Assembly: GCF_014203425.1 (NCBI RefSeq)
Contig: NZ_JACHJC010000001.1
Location: 1,488,001 to 1,552,000, forward strand
Direction of reading: 5' to 3'
Length of the DNA stretch: 64,000 nt
Origin: Micromonospora echinospora
GTDB taxonomy: Bacteria; Actinomycetota; Actinomycetes; Mycobacteriales; Micromonosporaceae
Both the position numbers and the translations under genes were made by a program. Under the pieces are notes generated by a model. The model was not told the DNA's origin, did not search any database, and was given only the letters and a program-made list of their open reading frames with translations. Positions 26,879 through 35,521 of the stretch are shown one piece after another (the first letter of the stretch is position 1; the number at the start of each line of letters is the position of its first letter).

Positions 26879-29800
26879 ATGCTCACCGGACTCTTCTCCG
26901 CCGCCCTGGCCGACCCGGGGCTGGCCCGGGCGCGTGACCTGGCGCGCTCCGGTGCCGCCCAGGTCGACGGGCTCGACCTGACCGCCCCCGCCGCGCTGCG
27001 CCCGTTCGCGGTGGCCGCGGTCGCCGCCGACGAGCCGGCCGGCGGCGCGGGCCGCCCGGTGCTCGCGGTCACCGCCACCACCCGGGAGGCCGACGACCTG
27101 GCCTCCGCGCTGGGCAGCCTGCTGCCGCCGGAGCAGGTGGCGGTCTTCCCGTCCTGGGAGACGCTGCCGCACGAGCGGCTGTCGCCCCGCTCCGACACCG
27201 TCGGGCGGCGGCTGGCCGTGCTGCGCCGGCTGGCCCACCCGGACGCGGCCGACGCGCACGGCCGCACCGGGCCGCTGCGGGTCGTCGTCGCGCCGGTCCG
27301 CTCGCTGCTCCAGCCGCAGCTCAAGGGCCTCGGAGACCTGGAACCGGTGCAGCTCGCCGCCGGTGACGAGGCCGACCTCGAAGAGGTCGCCCGCCGGCTC
27401 ACCGACATGGCGTACGCCCGGGTCGACCTGGTCACCAAGCGCGGCGAGTTCGCCGTACGCGGCGGCATCCTGGACGTCTTCCCGCCCACCGACGAGCACC
27501 CGTCCCGGGTCGAGTTCTGGGGCGACGAGGTGGAGGAGATCCGCACGTTCGCGGTCGCCGACCAGCGCACCATCGAGGGCGTCGCGCAGATGTGGGCGCC
27601 GCCGTGCCGCGAGCTGCTGCTGACCCCGAGCGTGCGGAAGCGGGCCGCCGCACTCGCCGCCGAGCACCCCGAGCTGGCCGAGATCCTGGACAAGCTCGCC
27701 GAGGGCATCCCGGTCGAGGGGATGGAGTCCCTCGCGCCGGTCCTGATCGGCGCCGACGCGCTGGAACTGCTCGTCGACTGCATGCCGGCCGGCACCCACG
27801 TACTCCTCTGCGACCCCGAGCGCATCCGCACCCGCGCGCACGACCTGGTGCGTACCTCGGAGGAGTTCCTCCAGGCCAGCTGGGCCGCGGCCGCCGTCGG
27901 CGGCCAGGCCCCGGTCGACCTCGGCGCCGCCGCCTTCAAGACCCTGGCCGAGGTACGCACGGCGGCCCGCGCCCTGCGCCAGCCCTGGTGGACGCTCGCC
28001 CCGTTCGGCCTGGTCGAGGCGGACGTGGCGCCGGCCCGGCAGCCCTGGGAGGACGCGCCGGCCGAGGTCGACGTCACCCCCGACGACGCCATCGCGGTGA
28101 GCCTGGCCGCCCAGCCGGCCCCGCTCTACCACGGCGAGACCTCCCGGGTGGTCGACGACCTGTTGCGCTGGGCCGGCGAGGGCTGGTCGATCGCGCTGGT
28201 CTTCGAGGGGCACGGTCCCGCCCAGCGGGCCGTCGAGGTGCTGCGCGACGCCGGCCTCGGCGCCCGGCTCACCGAGGAGGTGCCCACCGCGCCCGCGCCC
28301 GGCGAGCTGCTCGTGTCGTGCGGCTGCCTGACCGCCGGCTTCGTCGACGAGGCGTCGAAGTTCGTGCTCCTGACCGGCAACGACGTCACCGGCGGCCGGG
28401 GCACCTCCACCCGCGACATGCGCAAGATGCCCAGCCGGCGGCGCAACACCATCGACCCGCTGGAGCTGAAGGCCGGCGACTTCGTGGTGCACGAGCAGCA
28501 CGGCATCGGCCGGTACGTCGAGCTGGTGCAGCGCACCGTGAACGGCGCCAGCCGCGAATACCTGGTCATCGAGTACGCGCCGAGCAAACGCGGCCAGCCC
28601 GGCGACCGCCTCTTCGTCCCCACCGACCAGCTCGACCAGCTCTCCCGCTACGTCGGCGGCGAGCAGCCCACGCTGCACAAGATGGGCGGCTCGGACTGGC
28701 AGAAGTCCAAGGCGCGGGCGCGCAAGGCGGTACGCGAGATCGCCGCGCAGCTCATCCAGCTCTACGCCGCGCGCAAGGCGTCCAAGGGGCACAACTTCGC
28801 ACCCGACACCCCGTGGCAGCGGGAGCTGGAGGACGCGTTCCCCTGGCAGGAGACGCCCGACCAGCTCGCCGCCATCGAGGAGGTCAAGCGGGACATGGAG
28901 CAGACCGTCCCGATGGACCGGCTGATCTGTGGCGACGTCGGCTACGGCAAGACCGAGATCGCGGTACGGGCGGCGTTCAAGGCGGTGCAGGACGGCAAGC
29001 AGGTGGCGGTGCTGGTGCCGACCACGCTGCTCGTGCAGCAGCACTACAACACGTTCGCCGAGCGGATGAGCCAGTTCCCCGTGTCGATCCGGCAGCTGTC
29101 CCGGTTCCAGACGCCGAAGGAGACCGAGCAGACGCTGGAGATGGCCGCCGCCGGCACCGTCGACATCGTCATCGGCACCCACCGGCTGCTCCAGGCGTCC
29201 ACCCGGTTCAAGTCGCTCGGGCTGGTGATCATCGACGAGGAGCAGCGGTTCGGCGTCGAGCACAAGGAGCATCTCAAGACGCTCCGTGCCTCGGTCGACG
29301 TGCTCGCCATGTCGGCCACCCCGATCCCGCGCACGCTGGAGATGGCGATCACCGGGATCCGGGAGATGTCCACCATCGCCACCCCGCCGGAGGAGCGGCA
29401 CCCGGTGCTCACGTTCGTCGGCGCGTACGACGACCGGCAGGTGGCCGCCTCCATCCACCGCGAGCTGCTGCGCGACGGCCAGGTCTTCTACCTGCACAAC
29501 CGGGTCGAGTCGATCGAGAAGACGGCCCGCAAGCTGCGGGAGCTGGTGCCGGAGGCCCGGGTCGCGGTGGCGCACGGCCAGATGGGCGAGGACGCGCTGG
29601 AGAAGGTGATGGTCGGCTTCTGGGAGAAGGAGTTCGACGTCCTGGTCTGCACCACGATCGTCGAGTCCGGCATCGACATCCCGAACGCCAACACGCTCAT
29701 CGTGGAGCGGGCCGACCTGCTCGGCCTGGCCCAGCTGCACCAGATCCGCGGCCGGGTCGGCCGGGGCCGGGAGCGGGCGTACGCGTACTTCCTCTACCCG

Positions 29801-30535
29801 CCGGAGAAGCCGCTCACCGAGAACGCGCACGAGCGGCTGGCCACCATCGCCCAGCACACCGAGCTCGGCGCGGGCATGTACGTGGCGATGAAGGACCTGG
29901 AGATCCGCGGCGCCGGGAACCTGCTCGGCGGCGAGCAGTCCGGCCACATCGAGGGCGTCGGCTTCGATCTGTACGTCCGGATGGTCGGCGAGGCCGTCTC
30001 CGCCTTCAAGGGCGAGAGCACGGAGGAGGAGACCGAGGTCAAGGTCGACCTGCCGATCGACGCGCACCTGCCGCACGACTACATCGGGGTGGAGCGGCTG
30101 CGCCTGGAGATGTACCGCAAGCTCGCCGAGGCCCGCGACGCCGAGCGGCTGCGCGAGGTGGTCGCCGAGATGACCGACCGGTACGGCGAGCCGCCCGCCC
30201 CGGTGCAGAACCTGGTCGCGGTGGCGCGGTTCCGGCTGCTGGCCCGCCGGTACGGGCTCACCGACGTGTCGATGCAGGGCAAACACATCCGGTTCGGCCC
30301 GCTGCCGCTGCCCGACTCGAAGCAGATGCGGCTCAAGCGCTACCACCCGGACTCGGTCTACAAGCAGGCGCTCGACCAGGTCAGCGTGCCCCGGCCCAGT
30401 ACCCGGCGGATCGGTGGTGAGCCGCTGCGCGACCAGGCGTTGCTGGAGTGGTGCGGGCAGCTCCTCGCCGACGTCCTCGGCAAGCCCGAGGAGCTGGCCG
30501 GTTCTGCCAGCCCCGCAGTGGCGAGCGGAAGGTGA
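26879..30535 (+). CDS. mfd: Transcription-repair coupling factor
   Basis: A 1218-residue DNA translocase that removes stalled RNA polymerase at lesions and recruits UvrA. The N-terminal UvrB-like region, the RNA polymerase-interacting segment (DFVVHEQHGIGRYVEL, near residue 535), the helicase core with Walker A GDVGYGKTEI (685-694) and DEEQRFG (from 786), the VHGQMGE/QIRGRVGRGRERAYAYF motifs and the C-terminal TRCF domain are all visible. ATG at 26879 follows GGAAG and a small uORF. The C-terminus ends GKPEELAGSASPAVASGR; 60 bp on, a repeat of the GKPEELA coding sequence continues in the same frame after the stop, so the tail has been altered by a local duplication. Confidence 0.97.
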   Translation: MLTGLFSAALADPGLARARDLARSGAAQVDGLDLTAPAALRPFAVAAVAADEPAGGAGRPVLAVTATTREADDLASALGSLLPPEQVAVFPSWETLPHERLSPRSDTVGRRLAVLRRLAHPDAADAHGRTGPLRVVVAPVRSLLQPQLKGLGDLEPVQLAAGDEADLEEVARRLTDMAYARVDLVTKRGEFAVRGGILDVFPPTDEHPSRVEFWGDEVEEIRTFAVADQRTIEGVAQMWAPPCRELLLTPSVRKRAAALAAEHPELAEILDKLAEGIPVEGMESLAPVLIGADALELLVDCMPAGTHVLLCDPERIRTRAHDLVRTSEEFLQASWAAAAVGGQAPVDLGAAAFKTLAEVRTAARALRQPWWTLAPFGLVEADVAPARQPWEDAPAEVDVTPDDAIAVSLAAQPAPLYHGETSRVVDDLLRWAGEGWSIALVFEGHGPAQRAVEVLRDAGLGARLTEEVPTAPAPGELLVSCGCLTAGFVDEASKFVLLTGNDVTGGRGTSTRDMRKMPSRRRNTIDPLELKAGDFVVHEQHGIGRYVELVQRTVNGASREYLVIEYAPSKRGQPGDRLFVPTDQLDQLSRYVGGEQPTLHKMGGSDWQKSKARARKAVREIAAQLIQLYAARKASKGHNFAPDTPWQRELEDAFPWQETPDQLAAIEEVKRDMEQTVPMDRLICGDVGYGKTEIAVRAAFKAVQDGKQVAVLVPTTLLVQQHYNTFAERMSQFPVSIRQLSRFQTPKETEQTLEMAAAGTVDIVIGTHRLLQASTRFKSLGLVIIDEEQRFGVEHKEHLKTLRASVDVLAMSATPIPRTLEMAITGIREMSTIATPPEERHPVLTFVGAYDDRQVAASIHRELLRDGQVFYLHNRVESIEKTARKLRELVPEARVAVAHGQMGEDALEKVMVGFWEKEFDVLVCTTIVESGIDIPNANTLIVERADLLGLAQLHQIRGRVGRGRERAYAYFLYPPEKPLTENAHERLATIAQHTELGAGMYVAMKDLEIRGAGNLLGGEQSGHIEGVGFDLYVRMVGEAVSAFKGESTEEETEVKVDLPIDAHLPHDYIGVERLRLEMYRKLAEARDAERLREVVAEMTDRYGEPPAPVQNLVAVARFRLLARRYGLTDVSMQGKHIRFGPLPLPDSKQMRLKRYHPDSVYKQALDQVSVPRPSTRRIGGEPLRDQALLEWCGQLLADVLGKPEELAGSASPAVASGR

Positions 30536-30560
30536 CCCGGCAAGCCCGAGGAGCTGGCCG
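30478..30560. repeat. 23-bp direct repeat at the mfd 3' end, 60-bp offset
   Basis: The 23 bases at 30478-30500 recur exactly at 30538-30560. The first copy encodes LGKPEELA at the Mfd C-terminus; the second lies after the stop (30533-30535) but in the same frame and reads GKPEELAASVPAGAR then TGA at 30584-30586. A 60-bp in-frame insertion that brought a stop codon explains this. Confidence 0.9.
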
Positions 30561-30633
30561 CCTCGGTCCCGGCGGGTGCGCGATGAGGTGGGTGGAGTCA
30601 CAGGCTGGTACGGGGCGTGAGAGAGTGACCCAC

Positions 30634-31404
30634 ATGCGTGCCCGCCGTTCCCTCGTCGCCGTCAGCGTCGCGGCCCTCGCCGCGCTCTCTCTCGCCGCCT
30701 GTGGCCGATCCGCCCCGGACGTCGCCGCCTACGTCGGAGACACCCGGTACTCCGTCGAGCGGGTCGACGCGATCTATGACGACGCGCAGCGGCAGTACGC
30801 GGACGCCGTCCGGAACCAGGCGCCGCAGACGCCGTCGCCGGAGGAGCTGCGTTCCCCGGTGACGCGGCAGGACGTGCTGAACCTGCTCGTCGCGCTCGAC
30901 CTCGGCAAGCGCGTGGCGGCCGAGAAGGGCCTCCAGGTCACCGACGAGGTGTCCCCGGAGCAGCTCCAGCAGCCGCTGCGGATGCCGGCGACCACCGAGT
31001 ACACGAAGCTGTGGGGCGAGTGGGTGGACCTCTCCGCCACCCTCCAGCAGAGCCTGCCCCCGGCCGACCTCAGCGACGAGTCCCTGATGGCCGTCTACCG
31101 CGCCATCGAGAAGACCGGGGCGATCCAGCCGGGCCTGAGCGTCGACCAGGTCCGGCAGGCGTTCGGCGAGGCCGGTTTCGTGCGCAGCGCCACCGCGCTG
31201 AGCACCGCGCTTCAGCAGGAGGCCGAGAAGGCGGACATCCGCATCAACCCCCGGTTCGGGGTGACCGGCGTGCCGTCGCTCGTCAACACCGGCCAGTCGC
31301 TCGTCTTCTACTCCCTGCCCTACGTCAACCAGGACGGCCCGGTCACCGACATCTCGACGCCGGACGCGCCGGCCAGCAGCGAGCCGGCTCCCGGAGCCGC
31401 ATGA
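30634..31404 (+). CDS. SurA-N-like lipoprotein
   Basis: A 256-residue exported lipoprotein. The signal peptide (RSLVAVSVAALAALSLAAC) carries the lipobox LAAC. The mature part (DVAAYVGDTRYSVERVDAIY, ALDLGKRVAAEKGLQVTDE, SVDQVRQAFGEAGFVRSA) follows the SurA N-terminal chaperone pattern, but no PPIase domain is present. It probably helps fold or sort exported proteins. ATG at 30634 follows GAGAG; a GTG at 30625 in frame is an alternative. It overlaps mazG by 4 nt (ATGA), and the mfd-lipoprotein-mazG order recurs in actinobacteria. Confidence 0.82.
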   Translation: MRARRSLVAVSVAALAALSLAACGRSAPDVAAYVGDTRYSVERVDAIYDDAQRQYADAVRNQAPQTPSPEELRSPVTRQDVLNLLVALDLGKRVAAEKGLQVTDEVSPEQLQQPLRMPATTEYTKLWGEWVDLSATLQQSLPPADLSDESLMAVYRAIEKTGAIQPGLSVDQVRQAFGEAGFVRSATALSTALQQEAEKADIRINPRFGVTGVPSLVNTGQSLVFYSLPYVNQDGPVTDISTPDAPASSEPAPGAA

Positions 31405-32390
31405 CCGCGCGCATCGTCCTGCTCGTCACCTCGCCCCGGCTGCCCGCCGGCCTGCTGACCTCGGCCGCCTGGGACGCCGTACGCTCCGCGCCGGTCCTCG
31501 CCGGTGCGGAGAGCGAGTTGACCCGGGCGGTTCGGACGGCCGGCGCCGAGGTGAGCGTGGTGGCCGAGGGCGCGACCCAGGCGCTGCTCGACGCCGCCGC
31601 CACGCACGGCGGCGCGGTGTGGCTGGCCGGCCCGGCCGGCGACGAGACGCTCGCCCGTGAGCTGGGGCTGCGGCTGGCCCGCGAGCCCGGCCTGGCCGAG
31701 CTGGAGCTGATGTACGGCTCGTGGGACCCGCCCGGCGCCCGGCTGCTCGACGCGGTCGAGGTGATGGACCGGCTGGCCTCCCCGGGCGGCGATCCGTGGA
31801 AGCGGGCGCAGACCCACCGCAGTCTGGCCGGGTTCCTGCTGGAGGAGTGCTACGAGGCGTACGACGCGATAAGCGCCGACGACACCGACGCGCTCCGCGA
31901 GGAACTGGGCGACGTGCTGCTCCAGGTGCTGCTGCACGCCCGGCTGGCCGAGAACCTGCCGGAGGGCGAGAGCTGGAGCGTCGACGACGTGGCGGGCACG
32001 CTTGTCGACAAGATGGTGCGGCGCAACCCGCACGTGTTCTCCGGCGAGCCGGCCGGCTCGATCGAGGAGATCGAGGCGAACTGGGAACGGATCAAGCGGG
32101 CCGAGAAGACCCGCGACTCGGTGCTGGACGGCATCGCGCTGAGCCAGCCCGCGCTGGCGCTGGCCGCGAAGATCCTGGACCGGGCCGGCCGGGTCGGTCT
32201 GGCCGTACCGCCCCCACTGGCCGAGTCCCAGGTGGACCCGGAGGCCCGGCTGGGGGCGAGCCTGCTGGCAACTGTCGCCGCCGCTCGCCAGGCCGGCATC
32301 GACCCCGAGGCCGCGCTGCGACGAGCCACCCTGGCGTACGCCGAGGCGGTCCGAGCCGCCGAACGCCCCACCCCCACCCACCCCACCTGA
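31401..32390 (+). CDS. mazG: MazG-family nucleoside triphosphate pyrophosphohydrolase
   Basis: A 329-residue protein with a degenerate N-terminal region of about 105 residues (ARIVLLVTSPRLPAGLLTSA) and a MazG domain after it: LLEECYEAYDAI and LREELGDVLLQVLLHA are the paired EExxE/ExxD metal-binding motifs, followed by KMVRRNPHVF and WERIKRAEK. It hydrolyses NTPs to NMP and pyrophosphate and removes aberrant nucleotides. Only one MazG domain is evident. ATG at 31401 overlaps the upstream TGA, so it is cotranslated with the lipoprotein gene. Confidence 0.9.
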   Translation: MTARIVLLVTSPRLPAGLLTSAAWDAVRSAPVLAGAESELTRAVRTAGAEVSVVAEGATQALLDAAATHGGAVWLAGPAGDETLARELGLRLAREPGLAELELMYGSWDPPGARLLDAVEVMDRLASPGGDPWKRAQTHRSLAGFLLEECYEAYDAISADDTDALREELGDVLLQVLLHARLAENLPEGESWSVDDVAGTLVDKMVRRNPHVFSGEPAGSIEEIEANWERIKRAEKTRDSVLDGIALSQPALALAAKILDRAGRVGLAVPPPLAESQVDPEARLGASLLATVAAARQAGIDPEAALRRATLAYAEAVRAAERPTPTHPT

Positions 32391-32433
32391 CCCCGCCCCA
32401 CCTCCCCCACCTCCCCCGCGCCCTCTCACGCCG

Positions 32434-32508
32434 CCGCGATCTTGCACTTGCGGCCCTCTGGGCATCGCAAATGTCCCTTCTATCCGGGCAGGAAGTGCAA
32501 GATCGCGG
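32434..32508. repeat. Intergenic inverted repeat B, 16-bp arms
   Basis: CCGCGATCTTGCACTT (32434-32449) and its perfect complement AAGTGCAAGATCGCGG (32493-32508) flank a 43-nt loop. Arms contain GATC. No U tract; about 45 bp after mazG. Confidence 0.9.
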
Positions 32509-32732
32509 AAAGCTGCCGGGGTGGGTTGCGTGGTGGCGGGACAGGCTGACGGGGAGCGACGCTTCGCCGCCCTTGTCGGCTCGGTCGGGGTCCCGTCCGC
32601 TGCCAGCCCTGTCCCGCTGCCCTCGGCTCATCCCGCGCCGGCGGCTGCCCCGACCCGCCTCGCCGCTCGCCCTGATTGAGTCGAGCCCTCTCGCCTCCCG
32701 AGACTTGTAGACCGATCTCGGGATCGGCCGTA

Positions 32733-32851
32733 GATCTTGGTACGAAAGAGCCCTCATAGGGGCTGGGCGGCTGGGCGGATCTTGGTACGAAACGGCCCCT
32801 ATGAGGGCTGTTCAGTCCCGCCCAGCCGCCCAGCCGCCCAGCCGCCCAGCC
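32733..32851. repeat. Compound palindromic element C with tandem 8-mers
   Basis: GATCTTGGTACGAAA occurs twice in direct orientation (32733-32747, 32778-32792). AGCCCTCATAGGGGC (32749-32763) has its perfect complement at 32795-32809. Two copies of GGCTGGGC (32761-32776) face four copies of the complement GCCCAGCC (32820-32851). The inside CATAGGGGC core is shared with element D. Confidence 0.9.
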
Positions 32852-32870
32852 GCCAGGCGGGTCGGTTCGG

Positions 32871-32927
32871 TGATCAAGGAGTTTGGGGTCGAAGCGGGCG
32901 CTGGTGGGGACACAAACTCCTTGATCA
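32871..32927. repeat. Intergenic inverted repeat E, 15-bp arms
   Basis: TGATCAAGGAGTTTG (32871-32885) and its perfect complement CAAACTCCTTGATCA (32913-32927) flank a 27-nt loop. Arms contain TGATCA. It lies 64 bp before the DUF885 start. Confidence 0.9.
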
Positions 32928-32991
32928 ACGGGGAGGGTGGCCCGGCGGGCGGGACGGGGAAAGGTCGGGGGTGATCGGTAGGGTGCCGGGT

Positions 32992-34611
32992 ATGGAGTCG
33001 TTCGTGCCGCTGGCGGAGCGGATCGTGGAGGCGTTGCTGGAGAGCCGGCCCGGGCTGGCCACCTCCGCTGGGGACCACCGCTACGACGACCGGCTGCCCG
33101 ATCTGTCCGCCGACGCGCTCGCCGCCGATCAGGCGATGCTGAAGGACGCGGCCGACGCGCTCGCCGAGATCGACCCGGACGCGCTCGACGTGGCGGAGAG
33201 CGTCGACCACGCGCTGCTCACCAGCATGATCGACAGGGGTCTGTTCGAGGCCACCGAGATCCGCGGCCACGAGTGGGATCCGCTGCGCCACAATCCGGGG
33301 CCGCTGCTGCATGCCCTGCTGGCCCGTCCCTTCGCCCCGGCCGAGGAGCGCCTGACCAGCCTCGCCGGGCGTCTGTCGGCCGTACCCGATGCGCTTGCGA
33401 CAGCGCGCGCGACGCTGCGGGACATGCCGCGGATCCACGCGGAGACGGCGGTCGGGCAGTTCACCGGCACGGCGGCGCTGATCCGCGACGAGGTGCCGGC
33501 GTTGCTCGCCCAGGCGCCCGCGCTGCGGGACCGGGTCGGCCCGGCGGCCACCGACGCGATCGCCGCGCTGGAGGAGTTCGTGGCCTGGCTGCGGCAGGGC
33601 CTGGCCGCCGACGCCGGCCCGGGGCGCGACCCGCGGTTGGGCCGGCGGCGCTGGGAGGCGCGGCTGTGGCACACGCTCGACACCGAGCTGAGCGCCGCCG
33701 AGGTGCAGCGCCGCGCCTGGGCAAACCTGGACCGGGTCACCGAGGAGATCCGGGCGGCGGCGGTCGAGCTGGTCGGTGGTCCGGGCGACGACGAGACGGT
33801 ACGCCGGGCGCTGGACCTGCTGGCCGCCGAGCACCCGGCCGACGCCACGATCGTGGACCTCGCCTCGGTGACGCTCGACGAGGCGAGTGACTTCGTCCGC
33901 CTCCACGACCTGGTCAGCATGGTCGGTGACCCGTGCGTCATCCAGGAGATGCCGGAGTTCGCCCGGGGTGTGGCGGTCGCCTACTGCGACTCACCGGGGC
34001 CGCTGGAGACGGCCGACGTGCCGACGTTCTACTGCATCGCGCCCACCCCGGCGGACTGGCCGGCGCAGCGGGTCGAGTCGTTCTACCGCGAGTACAACGA
34101 TCACATGGTCCGCAACCTGACCGTGCACGAGGCGATGCCCGGCCATTTCCTCCAGCTCGCCCACGCCCGCCGCTACGAGGGTCCGACCCGGGTACGCGCG
34201 CTCACCGAGTCGGGCGTGTTCATCGAGGGCTGGGCGGTCTACACCGAGGAGCTGATGGCCGGGCTCGGCTTCGGCGGGCTGCCGGTGCGGTTGCAGCAGC
34301 TCAAGATGCAACTGCGGATGACCATCAACGCGCTGCTCGACCAGCTCGTGCACTGCGACGACCTGCCCGAGTCGGAGGCGATGGCGCTGATGACCGGGCG
34401 CGGCTTCCAGGAGGAGGGCGAGGCGGCCGGCAAGTGGCGGCGGGCTTTGCTCACCTCCACCCAGCTCTCCACGTACTTCGTCGGCTACAGCGAGATGGCC
34501 GACATCGCCGCCGCCCGGCCGGACGGCGTGTCGGTGCGCGACTGGCACGACGCCATGCTGGCGCACGACTGTCCGCCGCCGCGCCACCTGCGCACGCTGC
34601 TGGGGGTGTGA
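32992..34611 (+). CDS. DUF885-family zinc-peptidase-like protein
   Basis: A 539-residue cytoplasmic protein. The C-terminal half has the HEAMPGHFLQLAHA motif (HExxxGHxxQ, the DUF885 metal site), followed by GVFIEGWAVYTEELM with a downstream Glu that would be the third ligand, and LKMQLRMTINALLDQLVH. This is a probable metallo-dipeptidase/oligopeptidase-like fold; substrates are undefined. ATG at 32992 follows TAGGGT (32979-32984) by 7 nt with no Shine-Dalgarno, so it is likely leaderless. Upstream is the repeat island; the stop is 4 bp from the convergent nudC stop. Confidence 0.88.
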   Translation: MESFVPLAERIVEALLESRPGLATSAGDHRYDDRLPDLSADALAADQAMLKDAADALAEIDPDALDVAESVDHALLTSMIDRGLFEATEIRGHEWDPLRHNPGPLLHALLARPFAPAEERLTSLAGRLSAVPDALATARATLRDMPRIHAETAVGQFTGTAALIRDEVPALLAQAPALRDRVGPAATDAIAALEEFVAWLRQGLAADAGPGRDPRLGRRRWEARLWHTLDTELSAAEVQRRAWANLDRVTEEIRAAAVELVGGPGDDETVRRALDLLAAEHPADATIVDLASVTLDEASDFVRLHDLVSMVGDPCVIQEMPEFARGVAVAYCDSPGPLETADVPTFYCIAPTPADWPAQRVESFYREYNDHMVRNLTVHEAMPGHFLQLAHARRYEGPTRVRALTESGVFIEGWAVYTEELMAGLGFGGLPVRLQQLKMQLRMTINALLDQLVHCDDLPESEAMALMTGRGFQEEGEAAGKWRRALLTSTQLSTYFVGYSEMADIAAARPDGVSVRDWHDAMLAHDCPPPRHLRTLLGV

Positions 34612-34615
34612 GGGC

Positions 34616-35521
34616 TCAGCCGGCGACCGCGTCGATCAGCCAGCGGGACAGGGAGTACGCGGGCGGCAACTCGGCGGGCAGCGCGTCGACCGGGAACCAG
34701 CGAGCCTCGGTCAGCTCCGTCCCGTCGACCACCGGTTCGGCGGCCGGGTCGGTCACCTCGGCGGTGAAGCCGGCGAGCAGCGTGCCCGGTCCGGACAGCG
34801 CCCACGGCTGGCTGTCCACGTACGCGGGGCGTCGCAGGGTCAGGCCGACCTCCTCGGCGACCTCGCGGTGTACTGCCGCCTCCAGCGACTCGCCGGCCTC
34901 GACGAACCCGGCGACGAGCGCCCACAGTTGCGTCGGCCCGTGCGCGTGCCGGACCAGCAGGAGTTCGCCCGCTCCGCCGGCCGGGCCGGGGCGGGTGATC
35001 GCGGTCAGTACCGCGACGGACAGCGGCACGAACACGGTCAGGCCGCAGTCCGGGCAGCGGCGCGCGGTCTCACCCGGTACGTCTGCCAGCTCGGCCCGGC
35101 ACGCCCCGCACCACCTGTGGGTACGCCGCCAGGTGACCACGGCGAGCGCCCGCCCGGCCAGGTCGGCGTGGGGCGCGGGCAGCTCGGCGGCGAGGCCGCG
35201 CCAGCCGCGCCACCTGCCGGGCAGCGACTCGGGGTCGGTGACCTCGGCCGCCCACGCCGGGGTGCCGTCGAGCGTGCCGACGGGTGTCCAGGCGAGGTCG
35301 CCGGGCAGCGCGTCGATCCGCAGCGGCTGCGCGGCGTCCGGACCGGTCAGCAGTTTCCGGCCGGCGACCGGCAGCGCCAGGTCGCCTGCCCGCGGGGGTC
35401 GCCCGTGATCGGCAGCGGGCCGGAACCCGGCGCCGGCCGGGCGGGCGACAGCAGACTCGGAACCGGCGCCGTCGGCGGGCCGCGAACCGGCACCGGACGA
35501 GGCGCCGCCGGGCGGGGTCAC
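34616..35521 (-). CDS. nudC: NAD+ diphosphatase (NudC), Nudix hydrolase with zinc ribbon
   Basis: A 301-residue hydrolase of NADH/NAD and NAD-capped RNA. A zinc ribbon (RWCGACRAEL, RRCPDCGLTVF; four Cys) precedes the Nudix domain with box GFVEAGESLEAAVHREVAEE then VGL, and the NudC-specific SQPWALSGPGTLLAGFTAEV motif follows. The first about 40 residues are a Gly/Ala/Ser/Pro-rich extension of doubtful reality, so the true start may be later. GTG at 35521 overlaps the upstream lipoprotein stop by 4 nt (GTGA). Confidence 0.9.
   Translation of the reverse strand: MTPPGGASSGAGSRPADGAGSESAVARPAGAGFRPAADHGRPPRAGDLALPVAGRKLLTGPDAAQPLRIDALPGDLAWTPVGTLDGTPAWAAEVTDPESLPGRWRGWRGLAAELPAPHADLAGRALAVVTWRRTHRWCGACRAELADVPGETARRCPDCGLTVFVPLSVAVLTAITRPGPAGGAGELLLVRHAHGPTQLWALVAGFVEAGESLEAAVHREVAEEVGLTLRRPAYVDSQPWALSGPGTLLAGFTAEVTDPAAEPVVDGTELTEARWFPVDALPAELPPAYSLSRWLIDAVAG

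Larger units (their letters stand above)
32391..32991. other. Gene-free, repeat-built intergenic island
   Basis: Six hundred bases between mazG and the DUF885 gene with no credible gene. It holds inverted repeat B (32434-32508), a compound element (32733-32851) with direct and inverted repeats, an 8-bp tandem repeat and inverted repeat E (32871-32927). The part 32510-32710 is plain high-GC sequence with no pattern beyond a short CCGATC/GGATCGG palindrome near 32712. Confidence 0.85.

Noticed and set aside
26873..30601. Very long open frame antisense to mfd (and similar ones opposite ppc, the subtilase and the MoxR region)
   Set aside because: Artefacts of high GC: low-complexity Arg/Gly/Val/His composition, no family motifs, no ribosome sites, and the opposite strand encodes certain proteins.
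32476..32757. Small protein gene inside the repeat island
   Set aside because: Open frames there have random-looking composition, no ribosome site and cross palindromic repeats.
32820..32851. CRISPR-like array
   Set aside because: The 8-bp units are directly adjacent with no spacers; it is a simple tandem repeat.
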